NCBI GenBank assembly: GCA_012842425.1
Contig: DUSU01000039.1
Span: 1-34,464, forward strand
Origin: Candidatus Fermentithermobacillaceae bacterium
Lineage (GTDB): Bacteria; Bacillota; Sulfobacillia; Fermentithermobacillales; Fermentithermobacillaceae
Length of the DNA stretch: 34,464 nucleotides
Reading direction: 5' to 3'
Part shown: positions 1 to 7,834 of the stretch, piece after piece
How the letters are laid out: the number at the start of each line of letters is the position of its first letter
Position numbering within the stretch: the stretch's first letter is position 1
Program-made: the position numbers and the translations under genes
Notes under the pieces: model-generated
Database searches by the model: none
What the model saw: the letters and a program-made list of their open reading frames with translations, nothing else
Told to the model about the DNA's origin: nothing

Positions 1-32
1 CCTTATCCAGTGACGATTATGCAGGGGCGGAT

Positions 33-64
33 GGAGCCGGCAGCGCGGTCCGCTGCCCGGCTCC
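33..64 (+). terminator. Hairpin, likely terminator of an upstream gene
   Basis: The arms GGAGCCGGCAGCG and CGCTGCCCGGCTCC pair over about 13 bp with one bulged base and a short loop. A run of seven T's follows about 10 bases later (74-80), with the yceD -35 box between stem and T-run. The displaced T-run makes it atypical for an intrinsic terminator. The upstream gene lies outside the window. Confidence 0.5.
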
Positions 65-94
65 TTGACACTCTTTTTTTCGCCTGAGTATAAT
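65..94 (+). promoter_or_regulatory. Sigma-A-type promoter for yceD-rpmF
   Basis: A perfect TTGACA (65-70) and a perfect TATAAT (89-94) are separated by 18 bp. Transcription should start near base 101, which favours the ATG at 124 over the TTG at 100 used by the ORF track. The -35 box directly abuts the preceding hairpin. Confidence 0.85.
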
Positions 95-123
95 CCCTAT
101 TGTGCCTTGGATGGAGGACCGAG

Positions 124-672
124 ATGAAGATCGACGTGACAGAGATACTGAAAACGCCGGGCGCCGGAATGTCCTTCGAGGTCGAAGGGGACGTCCGCAG
201 TCCTGAGGAACCGGAAGGGTCTCAGGTAATGGGCGCTTTTGTCGTTCGGGGGGTCGCCACGTCCATCGGGATAGGCGTATATGTTGACGCGCACGCCACA
301 GGCACGGTTGAACTCACGTGCTCGCGCTGCCTCGGCTCTTTCACCAAGAAGATGGAGCTGGATTCTGAAGCCGAGTTTTTTGAGAATCCGGACGAGAGAC
401 TTAAGGAAGATCCGCAAGAGGTAGAGGTCTTCCCGCTCAAGAATGGCGTCTGCGACCTTAGTGAAATGGTACGACACGAGATCCTACTGAATCTTCCTAT
501 GAAGCCGCTTTGCTCTCATGACTGCAAGGGACTGTGCCCCGTATGCGGCGCGAACCTAAACGAGGGCGATTGCGGCTGCGATAGGTCCGACTCCGGAGTT
601 ACGGTGTTCGGCAGGAAGCTTCTTAGTGCTCTTAACGAAAGCGAAAGGGGAAAGAAAAATGGCCGTTCCTAA
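124..672 (+). CDS. yceD: YceD/DUF177 family protein
   Basis: This 182-residue protein belongs to the DUF177 (YceD) family, whose members are coupled with rpmF and, from E. coli and plant work, linked to 23S rRNA accumulation. The sequence shows an acidic central part (SEAEFFENPDERLKEDPQEVE) and a C-terminal cysteine cluster (CSHDCKGLCPVCG, then CGC) that looks metal-binding, as in Gram-positive members; a further CSRC lies near residue 65. The start is the ATG with GGAGG six bases upstream; the ORF-track start at 100 lies at or before the predicted transcription start. The stop overlaps the first 14 bases of rpmF, so the two are probably translationally coupled. Family assignment is confident; the biochemical role is inferred from the family. 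Confidence 0.88.
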   Translation: MKIDVTEILKTPGAGMSFEVEGDVRSPEEPEGSQVMGAFVVRGVATSIGIGVYVDAHATGTVELTCSRCLGSFTKKMELDSEAEFFENPDERLKEDPQEVEVFPLKNGVCDLSEMVRHEILLNLPMKPLCSHDCKGLCPVCGANLNEGDCGCDRSDSGVTVFGRKLLSALNESERGKKNGRS

Positions 673-841
673 GAAAAGAACGTCGGCTTCCCGCCGGGAC
701 AAGAGAAAGGCCAACTGGAAACTTGAGGCCCCGAACTTGGTTGAGTGCCCGCATTGCCACGCCCTCATCCTGCCTCACAAAGTGTGTCCAGACTGCGGCT
801 GGTACGGCGGCAAGCAGGTAGTGAAGATCGAAGAGAAGTAA
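659..841 (+). CDS. rpmF: 50S ribosomal protein L32
   Basis: This 60-residue protein of the large ribosomal subunit begins MAVPKKRTSASRRDKRKA, the diagnostic L32 start, and has two CxxC pairs (CPHC and CPDC) forming a zinc ribbon, so it is the zinc-binding form rather than the cysteine-free paralogue. The ORF track extends it upstream to 626, but the start is the ATG at 659, with a GAAAGGGG-type ribosome site just upstream. It overlaps the end of yceD by 14 bases, the classical yceD-rpmF pairing. A terminator hairpin follows at about 912. Confidence 0.97.
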   Translation: MAVPKKRTSASRRDKRKANWKLEAPNLVECPHCHALILPHKVCPDCGWYGGKQVVKIEEK

Positions 842-911
842 GGCGTCCGCAAAGGCTTGAGTTCTGTGGGGAACGGCGTCCTTAAGGTGCCTGCCCCTCG
901 GAGAGGAAATC

Positions 912-948
912 GGCTCCGGTACCAATGCCGGAGCCTTCTGCTTTCTTG
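912..948 (+). terminator. Intrinsic terminator after rpmF
   Basis: GGCTCCGG (912-919) and CCGGAGCC (928-935) form a perfect 8-bp stem with an 8-base loop, followed by the T-rich tail TTCTGCTTTCTT. It lies about 70 bases past the rpmF stop and upstream of the fapR promoter. The rest of 842-1096 shows no gene. Confidence 0.7.
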
Positions 949-1004
949 GAAACCGTCATATCTTGCAGGACAGTCCTGGCCAGTTTTCCACTCATCATTA
1001 TCTG

Positions 1005-1033
1005 TTGCCAACTTCGGACAAACATTATATACT
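1005..1033 (+). promoter_or_regulatory. Sigma-A-type promoter of the fapR-plsX-fab operon
   Basis: TTGCCA (1005-1010) and TATACT (1028-1033) are spaced by 17 bp. Transcription would start near 1040, just upstream of the FapR-like operator and about 57 bases before the fapR start codon. Confidence 0.65.
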
Positions 1034-1052
1034 TGCCACTAACATCAAGGTA

Positions 1053-1069
1053 TTAGTACCAGGCTACAA
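1053..1069 (+). promoter_or_regulatory. Candidate FapR operator
   Basis: TTAGTACCAGGCTACAA has a perfect left half (TTAGTACC) of the known Bacillus FapR inverted repeat (TTAGTACC-n-GGTACTAA type) and a degenerate right half. It starts about 13 bases after the predicted transcription start and in front of fapR itself, which is where autoregulation by FapR would be expected. The consensus was recalled from family knowledge; binding is inferred. Confidence 0.65.
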
Positions 1070-1096
1070 TGAATCCGTCTCGGGAGATGAAGCCCT

Positions 1097-1648
1097 ATGC
1101 CTGCAAGCCCAAAGGACCGCAGAGAGCGTCTCCGAGCAGTATTGGGCTCCAATCCGTTCCTGTCCGATGGACGGTTGGCCCGCCATTTTGGCGTGAGCGT
1201 CCAGACAATCCGGCTTGACAGGATGGCTCTCGGGATACCGGACCAGAGGACCCGCATGAAGGAAGTGGCGGAGAGGGCCTACGGCCGGGTCAAGTCCATG
1301 GGACAGGGTGAGATTGTCGGGGAGCTTATTGACCTGGAGCTCGGCAAGTCGGCCATATCTGTCCTCGAGGTGACCCCGGAAATGGCCTTCCAACGGACCG
1401 GCGTCGCGAGAGGCCACTACATTTTCGCTCAGGCCGACTCACTGGCGATAGCCGTGATTGACGCTCAGAACGTGGTGACCGGCATAGCAAACCTCAAGTT
1501 CAAGAGGCGCGCACGCGTCGGCGAGAAGCTAATAGCCAAGGCGACGGTGATCAGGGAAAAGGGCAATAAGTCGGTAGTCTTGGTCGAAACCCGTTCGAAC
1601 GGCGAGGAAGTGTTTCGCGGTAAATTCCTCGTGTTCGCCCTCGAATAG
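1097..1648 (+). CDS. fapR: FapR, malonyl-CoA/ACP-responsive repressor of lipid synthesis
   Basis: The 183-residue length matches the Bacillus protein closely. An N-terminal DeoR-type helix-turn-helix (about residues 10-50, with HFGVSVQTIRLDRMALGIPD) is followed by a hot-dog-fold effector domain (about 65-183) carrying GVARGHYIFAQADSLAIAVID, a hallmark of FapR. In the known mechanism malonyl-CoA or malonyl-ACP binds the hot-dog domain and releases DNA, inducing fatty-acid and phospholipid genes. It is first in an operon with plsX and fab genes, which fits. The start is ATG with GGGAG about 10 bases upstream; a candidate operator lies in its leader, suggesting autoregulation. Confidence 0.95.
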   Translation: MPASPKDRRERLRAVLGSNPFLSDGRLARHFGVSVQTIRLDRMALGIPDQRTRMKEVAERAYGRVKSMGQGEIVGELIDLELGKSAISVLEVTPEMAFQRTGVARGHYIFAQADSLAIAVIDAQNVVTGIANLKFKRRARVGEKLIAKATVIREKGNKSVVLVETRSNGEEVFRGKFLVFALE

Positions 1649-1666
1649 GAGCAGGAGGCAAAACCA

Positions 1667-2689
1667 ATGTCCCAGACCCTGAAGGAAAACCGCCTGATCG
1701 GCGTGGATCTCATGGGCGGCGACAATGCGCCGGAGTCAAACATCGAAGCCTGCCTCGCGGCCGCCCAAGACGGGTTTCACCTTGCCGCCTTCGGCACCGA
1801 GGAGGCAGTAGACGCCCTTGAGTCCCGGGCGGGCGGGCTCTCCATCATCACCGTAGTGTGCAGTGAGGTTGTGGTTCCTGACGAGCCTCCCCTCCAGGCC
1901 ATCCGCAGAAAGCCCGACTCATCCATAAGACGTGGGATCACCGCCGTGAAAGAAGGTGCCGTGGATGCCTTTGTGTCAGCCGGGTCCACGGGGGCTTTGG
2001 TTGCGGGCGGCGCCCTGATCCTGGGGAGAGCCGGCGGCGTAGACAAGCCGTGTCTCGCCCAGGTGCTGCCCGATAGGCTTCAGCGCGGGGTGCTCTTTCT
2101 CGACCTCGGGGCTTCGACCGACTCCCGTCCCCAGACGCTCGTCCAGTTCGCGGTTATGGGAAGCGCGTACGCCGAAGGCGTTCTCGGTAGGGAGAACCCT
2201 AAGGTGTTCCTTCTAAACAACGGGACGGAACCGGAGAAAGGAAACGCTGTTACAAAAAAGGCTTTTGAACTGCTTAAGAGCGCGCCCGTGAACTTCATGG
2301 GCAATATAGAGGCTAGAGATGTGTTTTCGGGTATCGCGGATGTCATCGTATCAGACGGTTTCAGCGGCAACGTCTTCCTGAAGACATGTGAAGGTACGTC
2401 AGAGTTCTTGATGTCGGTCCTCCGGGAAGAGATCACGCGGGGACTTATGCAGAAAGCCGCCTCACTAATCCTAAAGCCTGCCTTCTCCAGAGTACGGGCT
2501 CTTCTCGACTACTCGAACTACGGAGGCGCGCCGCTTCTAGGCCTACGGGGGTGCGTGGTCAAGTGCCACGGCTCATCCGGCCACATCGCGGTGGCCAACG
2601 GGATAAGGCAAGCACACCGGTACATTGTGGGAAAAGTATCTGACGTAATAGAACGCACGTTGGCTGCGCTGAACTTGGAAGGTGAATAG
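1667..2689 (+). CDS. plsX: PlsX, phosphate acyltransferase
   Basis: This 340-residue enzyme converts acyl-ACP and phosphate to acyl-phosphate, the donor used by PlsY in phosphatidic acid synthesis. Diagnostic stretches are VDLMGGDNAPE at the N-terminus, the LDLGAS segment near residue 145 and GNIEARDVFSGIADVIVSDG near 215-235. It has the normal family length and would act peripherally at the membrane. The start is ATG with GGAGG at 1651-1655. It follows fapR by 18 bases, the standard Bacillota arrangement, and its last bases nearly abut fabH, so co-transcription and FapR control are likely. Confidence 0.97.
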   Translation: MSQTLKENRLIGVDLMGGDNAPESNIEACLAAAQDGFHLAAFGTEEAVDALESRAGGLSIITVVCSEVVVPDEPPLQAIRRKPDSSIRRGITAVKEGAVDAFVSAGSTGALVAGGALILGRAGGVDKPCLAQVLPDRLQRGVLFLDLGASTDSRPQTLVQFAVMGSAYAEGVLGRENPKVFLLNNGTEPEKGNAVTKKAFELLKSAPVNFMGNIEARDVFSGIADVIVSDGFSGNVFLKTCEGTSEFLMSVLREEITRGLMQKAASLILKPAFSRVRALLDYSNYGGAPLLGLRGCVVKCHGSSGHIAVANGIRQAHRYIVGKVSDVIERTLAALNLEGE

Positions 2690-2690
2690 G

Positions 2691-3680
2691 GTGTATTCCA
2701 CAAGGCCGGTGAAAATCGCGGGGATGGGTTACTATGTTCCCCCCAACGTACTGACCAACTTCGACCTGGAGAAAATGGTAGACACCTCTGACGCCTGGAT
2801 CCAGGAGAGGACCGGGATTAGGGAAAGGAGACTGGCAGGCAGAGGGGTTACTACTTCTGACCTGGCCAAAGAAGCTGCCCTGGCGTGCCTCAAGGACGCG
2901 GACGTGTCTGCAGACCAAGTAGACCTTATCATTGTGGCGTCCGCTAGTCCCGATCACCTCTTCCCGGCCACAGCCTGTATTGTGCAGCATGCCATCGGGG
3001 CACGGGGCGCCGCAGCTTTCGACATGGAAATCGGCTGTACCGGGTTTATATATGCTCTTGCTACGGGCGCCCAGTTTGTCGCGTCGGGGATGTACAAGAA
3101 GGTGCTGGTGGTCGGGGCGGAATGCCTTTCCCGGCTCGTGGACTGGAGCGACCGGACGACGTGTTGCCTGTTCGGCGACGGCGCCGGAGCGGCGCTCCTC
3201 GTAGAAGGTGAGGCAGGAGAGGGGTTCCTCGCCTTTCATCTCGGAGCCGATGGGTCGGGGGGCGACCTTTTGTCCTTGCCCGCGGGGGGTGCCAAGATGC
3301 CGGCTTCCCGGGAGACGGTGGACAAGGGCCTCCACTACATACACATGGAAGGCAAGGCGGTCTTCAAGTTTGCCGTGAAGATCGTGGACCTGGCCGTGAC
3401 GAAGGTGCTTGAGAAGTGCGGAAGGACCCCACAGGACATAGGTGTCCTCATACCGCACCAGGCCAACCTCAGGATAATCGAGTCGGCTTGCGCTAGGTTC
3501 GGGATATCCAAAGACAGGGTCATGGTCAACATCGACAAGTACGGCAACACCTCGTCGGCTTCAGTGCCCATCGCTATGTGCGAGGCCATCTCGGAAGGGC
3601 GCATCAAGAAGGGTGACCTGGTTGTACTCGTTGCGTTCGGCGCCGGGCTTTCATACGGGTCCGCCGCGATTATCTGGTGA
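2691..3680 (+). CDS. fabH: FabH, beta-ketoacyl-ACP synthase III
   Basis: FabH starts acyl chains by condensing an acyl-CoA with malonyl-ACP. The Cys-His-Asn triad is visible: Cys near residue 116 (DMEIGCTGFIYAL), His in IPHQANLRI and Asn in NIDKYGNTSSAS. The C-terminal FGAGLSYGSA is typical. The start is uncertain. The ORF track uses GTG at 2682, but GTG at 2691, right after the plsX stop, has GGAAGGTG at a usable distance and is preferred (329 residues). Whether it prefers acetyl-CoA or branched primers cannot be read from the sequence. Confidence 0.95.
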   Translation: MYSTRPVKIAGMGYYVPPNVLTNFDLEKMVDTSDAWIQERTGIRERRLAGRGVTTSDLAKEAALACLKDADVSADQVDLIIVASASPDHLFPATACIVQHAIGARGAAAFDMEIGCTGFIYALATGAQFVASGMYKKVLVVGAECLSRLVDWSDRTTCCLFGDGAGAALLVEGEAGEGFLAFHLGADGSGGDLLSLPAGGAKMPASRETVDKGLHYIHMEGKAVFKFAVKIVDLAVTKVLEKCGRTPQDIGVLIPHQANLRIIESACARFGISKDRVMVNIDKYGNTSSASVPIAMCEAISEGRIKKGDLVVLVAFGAGLSYGSAAIIW

Positions 3681-3696
3681 CAAGGAGGAGAACTAA

Positions 3697-4545
3697 ATGC
3701 CCAAAGTGAGGATTGTGACCGACTCGGCTCAAGACCTCGAGCCCCGGTTTCTTGAGTCCAAAGGCATTTCGGTAGTCCCACTCACCGTGTTTTTCGGTGA
3801 GGAGGCCTACCTCGACGGATACGAGCTCGCAGGCAAGGAGTTCTACGACAAGCTCAGGACTTCGCCCCACCACCCACATACTTCCCAGCCTTCGCCGGAG
3901 GCTTTCAGGTCCGTGTTCGATAGGCTGTCGGCTGACGGGTCACACGTAATCGCCATCCTCCTCTCGGCGGTCCTGAGCGGTACATATCAGTCCGCGATGC
4001 TCGCCAAAGATATGCTCCCCGACCGCGCCATAACCGTCATAAACTCCAAACTGGCTTCTTGCGGATACGGCGCTCTGGCGATTTTGGCTGCTGAGATGGC
4101 TGAGAAAGGGGAGACTCCCGAGCGGATAACCGCCGTTGTCGAGAAGATGGCCTCCGAGTGCGTCACGGTCTTCTCGGTCGATACTCTCGACTACCTCGCC
4201 AAGAACGGAAGGATAGGTAAGGCCCAGCACTTCCTGGGAGGTCTCTTGAACATGAAGCCTCTCCTCAGCCTGGACAAAGAAGGCTACGTGACCGCCATCG
4301 AGCGCGTACGCGGTAAGGGCAAAGTTCTGCCGCGGGTCTTGGAGATAATCGCGGAAAGGGTGCCCTCCAGAAAGGCTTCGATCGTAACCATATCCCACGC
4401 GGACGCGCCGGAAGACGCGCTCAAGATGAAAGAAGGGGTCCTTTCTCTCCTCAAAGTCGGACGGGTCTTTGAATCGCAGATCGGCGCCATCATCGGGACG
4501 CACGTTGGCCCCGGTTGCCTGGCCGTACAGGTATTTCCCGAGTAA
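3697..4545 (+). CDS. DegV family fatty-acid-binding protein (FakB-like)
   Basis: DegV proteins bind a fatty acid in a buried pocket; the FakB members present it to the kinase FakA, which makes acyl-phosphate, the same product as PlsX. This 282-residue protein has the family's usual length and signatures: IVTDSAQDL at the start, TSQPSPEAF, LSAVLSGTYQSA, LAKNGRIGKAQHFLGGLLNMKPLL and IGTHVGPG near the end. The start is ATG with AAGGAGG. It lies 16 bases after fabH and 20 before fabD, so it is embedded in the fab operon, where a link to exogenous or recycled fatty acids is plausible. No fakA is in the window, so the FakB role is inferred. Confidence 0.9.
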   Translation: MPKVRIVTDSAQDLEPRFLESKGISVVPLTVFFGEEAYLDGYELAGKEFYDKLRTSPHHPHTSQPSPEAFRSVFDRLSADGSHVIAILLSAVLSGTYQSAMLAKDMLPDRAITVINSKLASCGYGALAILAAEMAEKGETPERITAVVEKMASECVTVFSVDTLDYLAKNGRIGKAQHFLGGLLNMKPLLSLDKEGYVTAIERVRGKGKVLPRVLEIIAERVPSRKASIVTISHADAPEDALKMKEGVLSLLKVGRVFESQIGAIIGTHVGPGCLAVQVFPE

Positions 4546-4565
4546 GAAGTTTTGGAGGTCAGCCA

Positions 4566-5510
4566 ATGTCGAAAACGGCATGGGTCTTTCCCGGCCAGGG
4601 AGCTCAGGTCGTGGGCATGGGCAAGGATATGTGCGAGGCCTATCCCGCGGCGAGGAAGATATTCGAGACCGCAGACGAGGTGTTAGGCTTCTCCCTCTCA
4701 GGCCTGATCTTCGAGGGGCCAGATGAGAAACTGAGCTTAACCGAGAATGCACAACCTGCTCTTTTGGCGGTGGGTGTAGCTGGCGCGACGGTTCTCAGAG
4801 AACACGACTTGGAGCCGGATATGACCGCAGGGCTCAGCCTTGGAGAGTACACGGCGCTCGTCATAGCGGGTTCTCTGAGATTTGAGGACGCCGTGTACCT
4901 TACGCACAAACGGGGAGTTTACATGCAAGAGGCATGCCCCCCCGGCGAAGGGGCCATGGCGGCCGTCTTGGGTATCGGGCCCGGAGATGTGGACGCTGTG
5001 TGCGAAAAGGCAAGGGCCTTCGGAGAAGTGACGGGCGCTAACTACAACTGCCCGGGCCAGATCGTGATTTCCGGTAAGAAGGCTGCCGTGCAGGAGGCTT
5101 CGCGCCTTGCGAAGGAACTGGGCGCAAGAGTGATCCCCTTGAACGTAAGCGCGCCGTTTCACTGCTCGCTTATGGAGAGCGCTGCCCTGAAACTCCGTGC
5201 GATCCTGGATAAGGTGGAAGTAAGACCGCCGTCAATCCCGGTATACTCAAATGTGCACGGAGAAAGGCTCGTAAGCGCCTCGGACGTAAGAGAGGCGCTG
5301 ATAGCCCAGGTGACCATGCCCGTCTTCTGGCAGAAGGACATAGAGGCCATGGAGCGGGACGGTGCCCGCCTCTTTGTTGAGATAGGGGCGGGGAAGACGC
5401 TTCAGGGCTTTGGGAAGAGGACCCACCCACACATACCTTACGTGCGGTTTGAGACCCCTTCTGACTTAGCCGATGTCGTTGCGCTCACAAAGGAGGCACT
5501 GCTAAGATGA
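4566..5510 (+). CDS. fabD: FabD, malonyl-CoA:ACP transacylase
   Basis: FabD moves malonyl from CoA to ACP, supplying the extender unit. The 314-residue protein shows FPGQGAQVVGMG at the N-terminus, the nucleophile elbow GLSLGEY (Leu where many members have His), and the catalytic His in SAPFHCSLM. The ORF track starts 17 codons upstream inside degV; the ATG at 4566 with TGGAGGT upstream matches the family N-terminus and is used here. Its stop overlaps the fabG start in an ATGA arrangement, which implies coupling. Confidence 0.96.
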   Translation: MSKTAWVFPGQGAQVVGMGKDMCEAYPAARKIFETADEVLGFSLSGLIFEGPDEKLSLTENAQPALLAVGVAGATVLREHDLEPDMTAGLSLGEYTALVIAGSLRFEDAVYLTHKRGVYMQEACPPGEGAMAAVLGIGPGDVDAVCEKARAFGEVTGANYNCPGQIVISGKKAAVQEASRLAKELGARVIPLNVSAPFHCSLMESAALKLRAILDKVEVRPPSIPVYSNVHGERLVSASDVREALIAQVTMPVFWQKDIEAMERDGARLFVEIGAGKTLQGFGKRTHPHIPYVRFETPSDLADVVALTKEALLR

Positions 5511-6262
5511 TGCAGAGCTCGGGAGTTGCCCTGGTTACGGGAGCATCGCGAGGTATCGGTAGGGCTACTGCTTGCGAGCTCGGGAGACGGGGTTACGCCG
5601 TAGCCGTGAACTATGTTGGAGACGAACAGGGGGCCTCGGAGACCGTAGAGCGCATAGTGGCTGAGGGCTCTCGGGCCATGGCGTTTCGAGCCGATGTTTC
5701 TTCCCACGATGGCGCGAGGGATCTCGTTGAGGCCGTTGAAAAAGCCATGGGGCCTCTTGAGGCCCTGGTCCTTAACGCAGGTATCACGCGGGACGGACTC
5801 CTTGCGCGTATGTCTGAGGAGGATTGGGACCGGGTGATTGATGTCAATCTCAAGGGGGTGTATAACGTCCTGAAGTGGGGCTCGCGGTCGATGATGCGGA
5901 GGAAGTCCGGTCGTATAGTGGCCGTTAGCTCGGTAGTGGCCCTCACCGGCAATGTCGGCCAGGCCAACTACTGCGCGTCAAAAGCGGGCGTCATCGGGCT
6001 CGTGCGTGCCTCTGCCCGTGAACTTTCACGATATGGTATAACAGTCAACGTTGTTGCCCCGGGATTTATCGACACCGACATGACCGGTGCTCTGACCGGA
6101 GAAGTACGGGATCGGCTCACGGCCGCCATCCCGCTCGGGCGAATGGGCACACCGGAAGATGTGGCGAAAGCCATAGCGTTCCTCTTGTCGCCTGACGCCT
6201 CGTACATAACAGGAGAGGTCCTGAGGGTGGACGGTGGTATGTCCATCGGGGCTCATACATAG
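5507..6262 (+). CDS. fabG: FabG, 3-oxoacyl-ACP reductase
   Basis: This 251-residue short-chain dehydrogenase reduces 3-oxoacyl-ACP with NADPH. The Rossmann motif TGASRGIG is near the N-terminus, NAG is in the LNAGITRDG segment, and the catalytic Ser (VSSVVALTG) and YxxxK (YCASKAG) follow; [11 protein letters not shown] and the terminal [11 protein letters not shown] are typical of FabG. It overlaps the fabD stop by four bases, with AAGGAGG about 11 bases upstream. The position between fabD and acpP makes FabG far more likely than another SDR. Confidence 0.95.
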   Translation: MMQSSGVALVTGASRGIGRATACELGRRGYAVAVNYVGDEQGASETVERIVAEGSRAMAFRADVSSHDGARDLVEAVEKAMGPLEALVLNAGITRDGLLARMSEEDWDRVIDVNLKGVYNVLKWGSRSMMRRKSGRIVAVSSVVALTGNVGQANYCASKAGVIGLVRASARELSRYGITVNVVAPGFIDTDMTGALTGEVRDRLTAAIPLGRMGTPEDVAKAIAFLLSPDASYITGEVLRVDGGMSIGAHT

Positions 6263-6287
6263 TGCTAGTGACAAGGAGGTGACTCGT

Positions 6288-6533
6288 GTGGCCGCAGATC
6301 CGATTTTTGAGAGAGTGAAGAAGATTATCATCGATCAGCTCAGCGTGGAAGAGTCTCTGGTGACCCTAGACGCGTCGTTCATCGACGATCTTGGTGCAGA
6401 TTCTCTTGAGATAGTCGACCTTATCATGGCTTTTGAAGGTGAGTTCGGTATCCCCATTCCTGACGAGGACGCCGAGAACCTGTCAACCGTCAGGGACGCG
6501 GTTGAGTACCTTCGCAAGAACGTGAAAGAGTAG
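6288..6533 (+). CDS. acpP: Acyl carrier protein
   Basis: The small acidic 81-residue carrier contains the phosphopantetheine attachment site [10 protein letters not shown] (Ser near residue 39) preceded by FIDDLGADS, plus the usual [13 protein letters not shown] segment. It carries acyl intermediates for every Fab enzyme here and donates chains to PlsX. The ORF track begins upstream at 6234, but the GTG at 6288 preceded by the near-perfect AAGGAGGTGA at five bases is the clear start. A perfect hairpin follows its stop, possibly letting ACP be made in excess over FabF. Confidence 0.97.
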   Translation: MAADPIFERVKKIIIDQLSVEESLVTLDASFIDDLGADSLEIVDLIMAFEGEFGIPIPDEDAENLSTVRDAVEYLRKNVKE

Positions 6534-6542
6534 GTGGATACA

Positions 6543-6569
6543 CGGTCCCGCGAGTTCCTCGCGGGACCG
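6543..6569 (+). promoter_or_regulatory. Perfect 12-bp hairpin between acpP and fabF
   Basis: CGGTCCCGCGAG and CTCGCGGGACCG pair perfectly over 12 bp around a 3-base TTC loop, starting 10 bases after the acpP stop and ending before the fabF ribosome site. No T-run follows, so it is not a standard terminator. A 3'-stabilising or RNA-processing hairpin that sets acpP above fabF is the simplest reading; this is inference. Confidence 0.75.
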
Positions 6570-6595
6570 CATGCATTTCGGGAGGAAGTGGCCGG

Positions 6596-7834
6596 TTGAA
6601 CACGAGGCGCGTGGTAGTCACAGGTATGGGCGTGATCTCGCCCATCGGGATAGGTCTTGCGGACTTTTGGGACAACCTTAGAAAGGGAAGTTCGGGGATA
6701 AGGAGGATTACGCGCTTTCCGGTCGATGAGTATCCGTGCAAGATTGCGGCCGAGGTAGACTTCGACCCTTCGGCATATATCGATAGGCGCGAAGCGCGCA
6801 AGATGGACCGCTTCTCGCAGTTCGCGGTCGTGTCCGCCAGGATGGCAGCTCAAGACGCCGGACTTGACGCCGGTTCCCTCGGAGAACGCGCGGGGATTGT
6901 CCTGGGTACAGGTATAGGTGGCATGGAGACTCTCGAGCGTGAGATGAAAACCTTGTGGGAACGAGGGCCGGGAAGAGTATCGCCGTTCTTTATCCCCATG
7001 ATGATAGCCAATATGGCTGCCGGACAAGTATCCATAGACCTGGGGCTGAAAGGGCCCATCAATACGGTAGTGACTGCGTGCGCTTCGGCGACCAACGCCA
7101 TTGGAGAGGCTTTCTGGATCGTAAAAAGAGGTGACGCGGATATCATGCTAACCGGCGGCACGGAAGCCCCGATTACCCCCACGGCGCTCGCCGGCTTTTG
7201 CGCGCTCAAGGCCTTGTCCACGCGAAACGACATTCTGGGAAGGGCCTCAAGCCCCTTCGACAAGTGCAGGGACGGGTTCGTGATGGGGGAAGGCGCCGCC
7301 GTCTTGGTGCTCGAGAGCCTCTCGAGCGCCCTCTCTAGAAACGCACCTATTTACGCAGAGATAGTAGGTTACGGCATGAGCTCCGATGCCTATCATATTA
7401 CCGCTCCCAGTCCCGGCGGCGAGGGCGCTGCCAGGGCCATGAGGGCGGCCCTCCGGACGGCCGGCATATCCCCCGACCGGGTGGACTACGTAAACGCCCA
7501 CGGTACGTCAACGCCCGCCAACGATGTTCACGAGACCATGGCCATTCAGTCGGTCCTCGGTGAGCACGCACGGAATGTAGCCGTGTCGTCGGTGAAGTCC
7601 ATGCTCGGGCACCTCCTGGGAGCCGCCGGCGCGGTTGAGACTGTGGCGACGGTCCTATCCCTCAAGCATCAGGTGATCCCGCCTACCATAAACTACGAGA
7701 CTCCCGACCCTGAGTGTGACCTCGACTACGTCCCGAACGAAGCCAGAGAGGCGCGGATCGACGTTGCGCTCAAAAACTCCTTTGGATTCGGTGGGCAGAA
7801 CGCCTGCCTCGTCCTAAAGAGGTATGACGGATGA
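6596..7834 (+). CDS. fabF: FabF, beta-ketoacyl-ACP synthase II
   Basis: This 412-residue elongating condensing enzyme adds malonyl-ACP units to acyl-ACP. The Cys-His-His set is visible: Cys162 in VTACASATNA, His in NAHGTSTPANDVHE and His in VKSMLGHLLGAAGAVE; the C-terminal SFGFGGQNACLVL is typical. The start is TTG with GGGAGGAAGTG upstream. It sits downstream of the acpP hairpin and overlaps rnc by four bases (ATGA). No separate initiating synthase besides FabH is present in the window. Confidence 0.97.
   Translation: MNTRRVVVTGMGVISPIGIGLADFWDNLRKGSSGIRRITRFPVDEYPCKIAAEVDFDPSAYIDRREARKMDRFSQFAVVSARMAAQDAGLDAGSLGERAGIVLGTGIGGMETLEREMKTLWERGPGRVSPFFIPMMIANMAAGQVSIDLGLKGPINTVVTACASATNAIGEAFWIVKRGDADIMLTGGTEAPITPTALAGFCALKALSTRNDILGRASSPFDKCRDGFVMGEGAAVLVLESLSSALSRNAPIYAEIVGYGMSSDAYHITAPSPGGEGAARAMRAALRTAGISPDRVDYVNAHGTSTPANDVHETMAIQSVLGEHARNVAVSSVKSMLGHLLGAAGAVETVATVLSLKHQVIPPTINYETPDPECDLDYVPNEAREARIDVALKNSFGFGGQNACLVLKRYDG

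Noticed and set aside
2559-3458. 299-residue minus-strand ORF
   Set aside because: Antisense to fabH, whose catalytic residues are all present on the plus strand.
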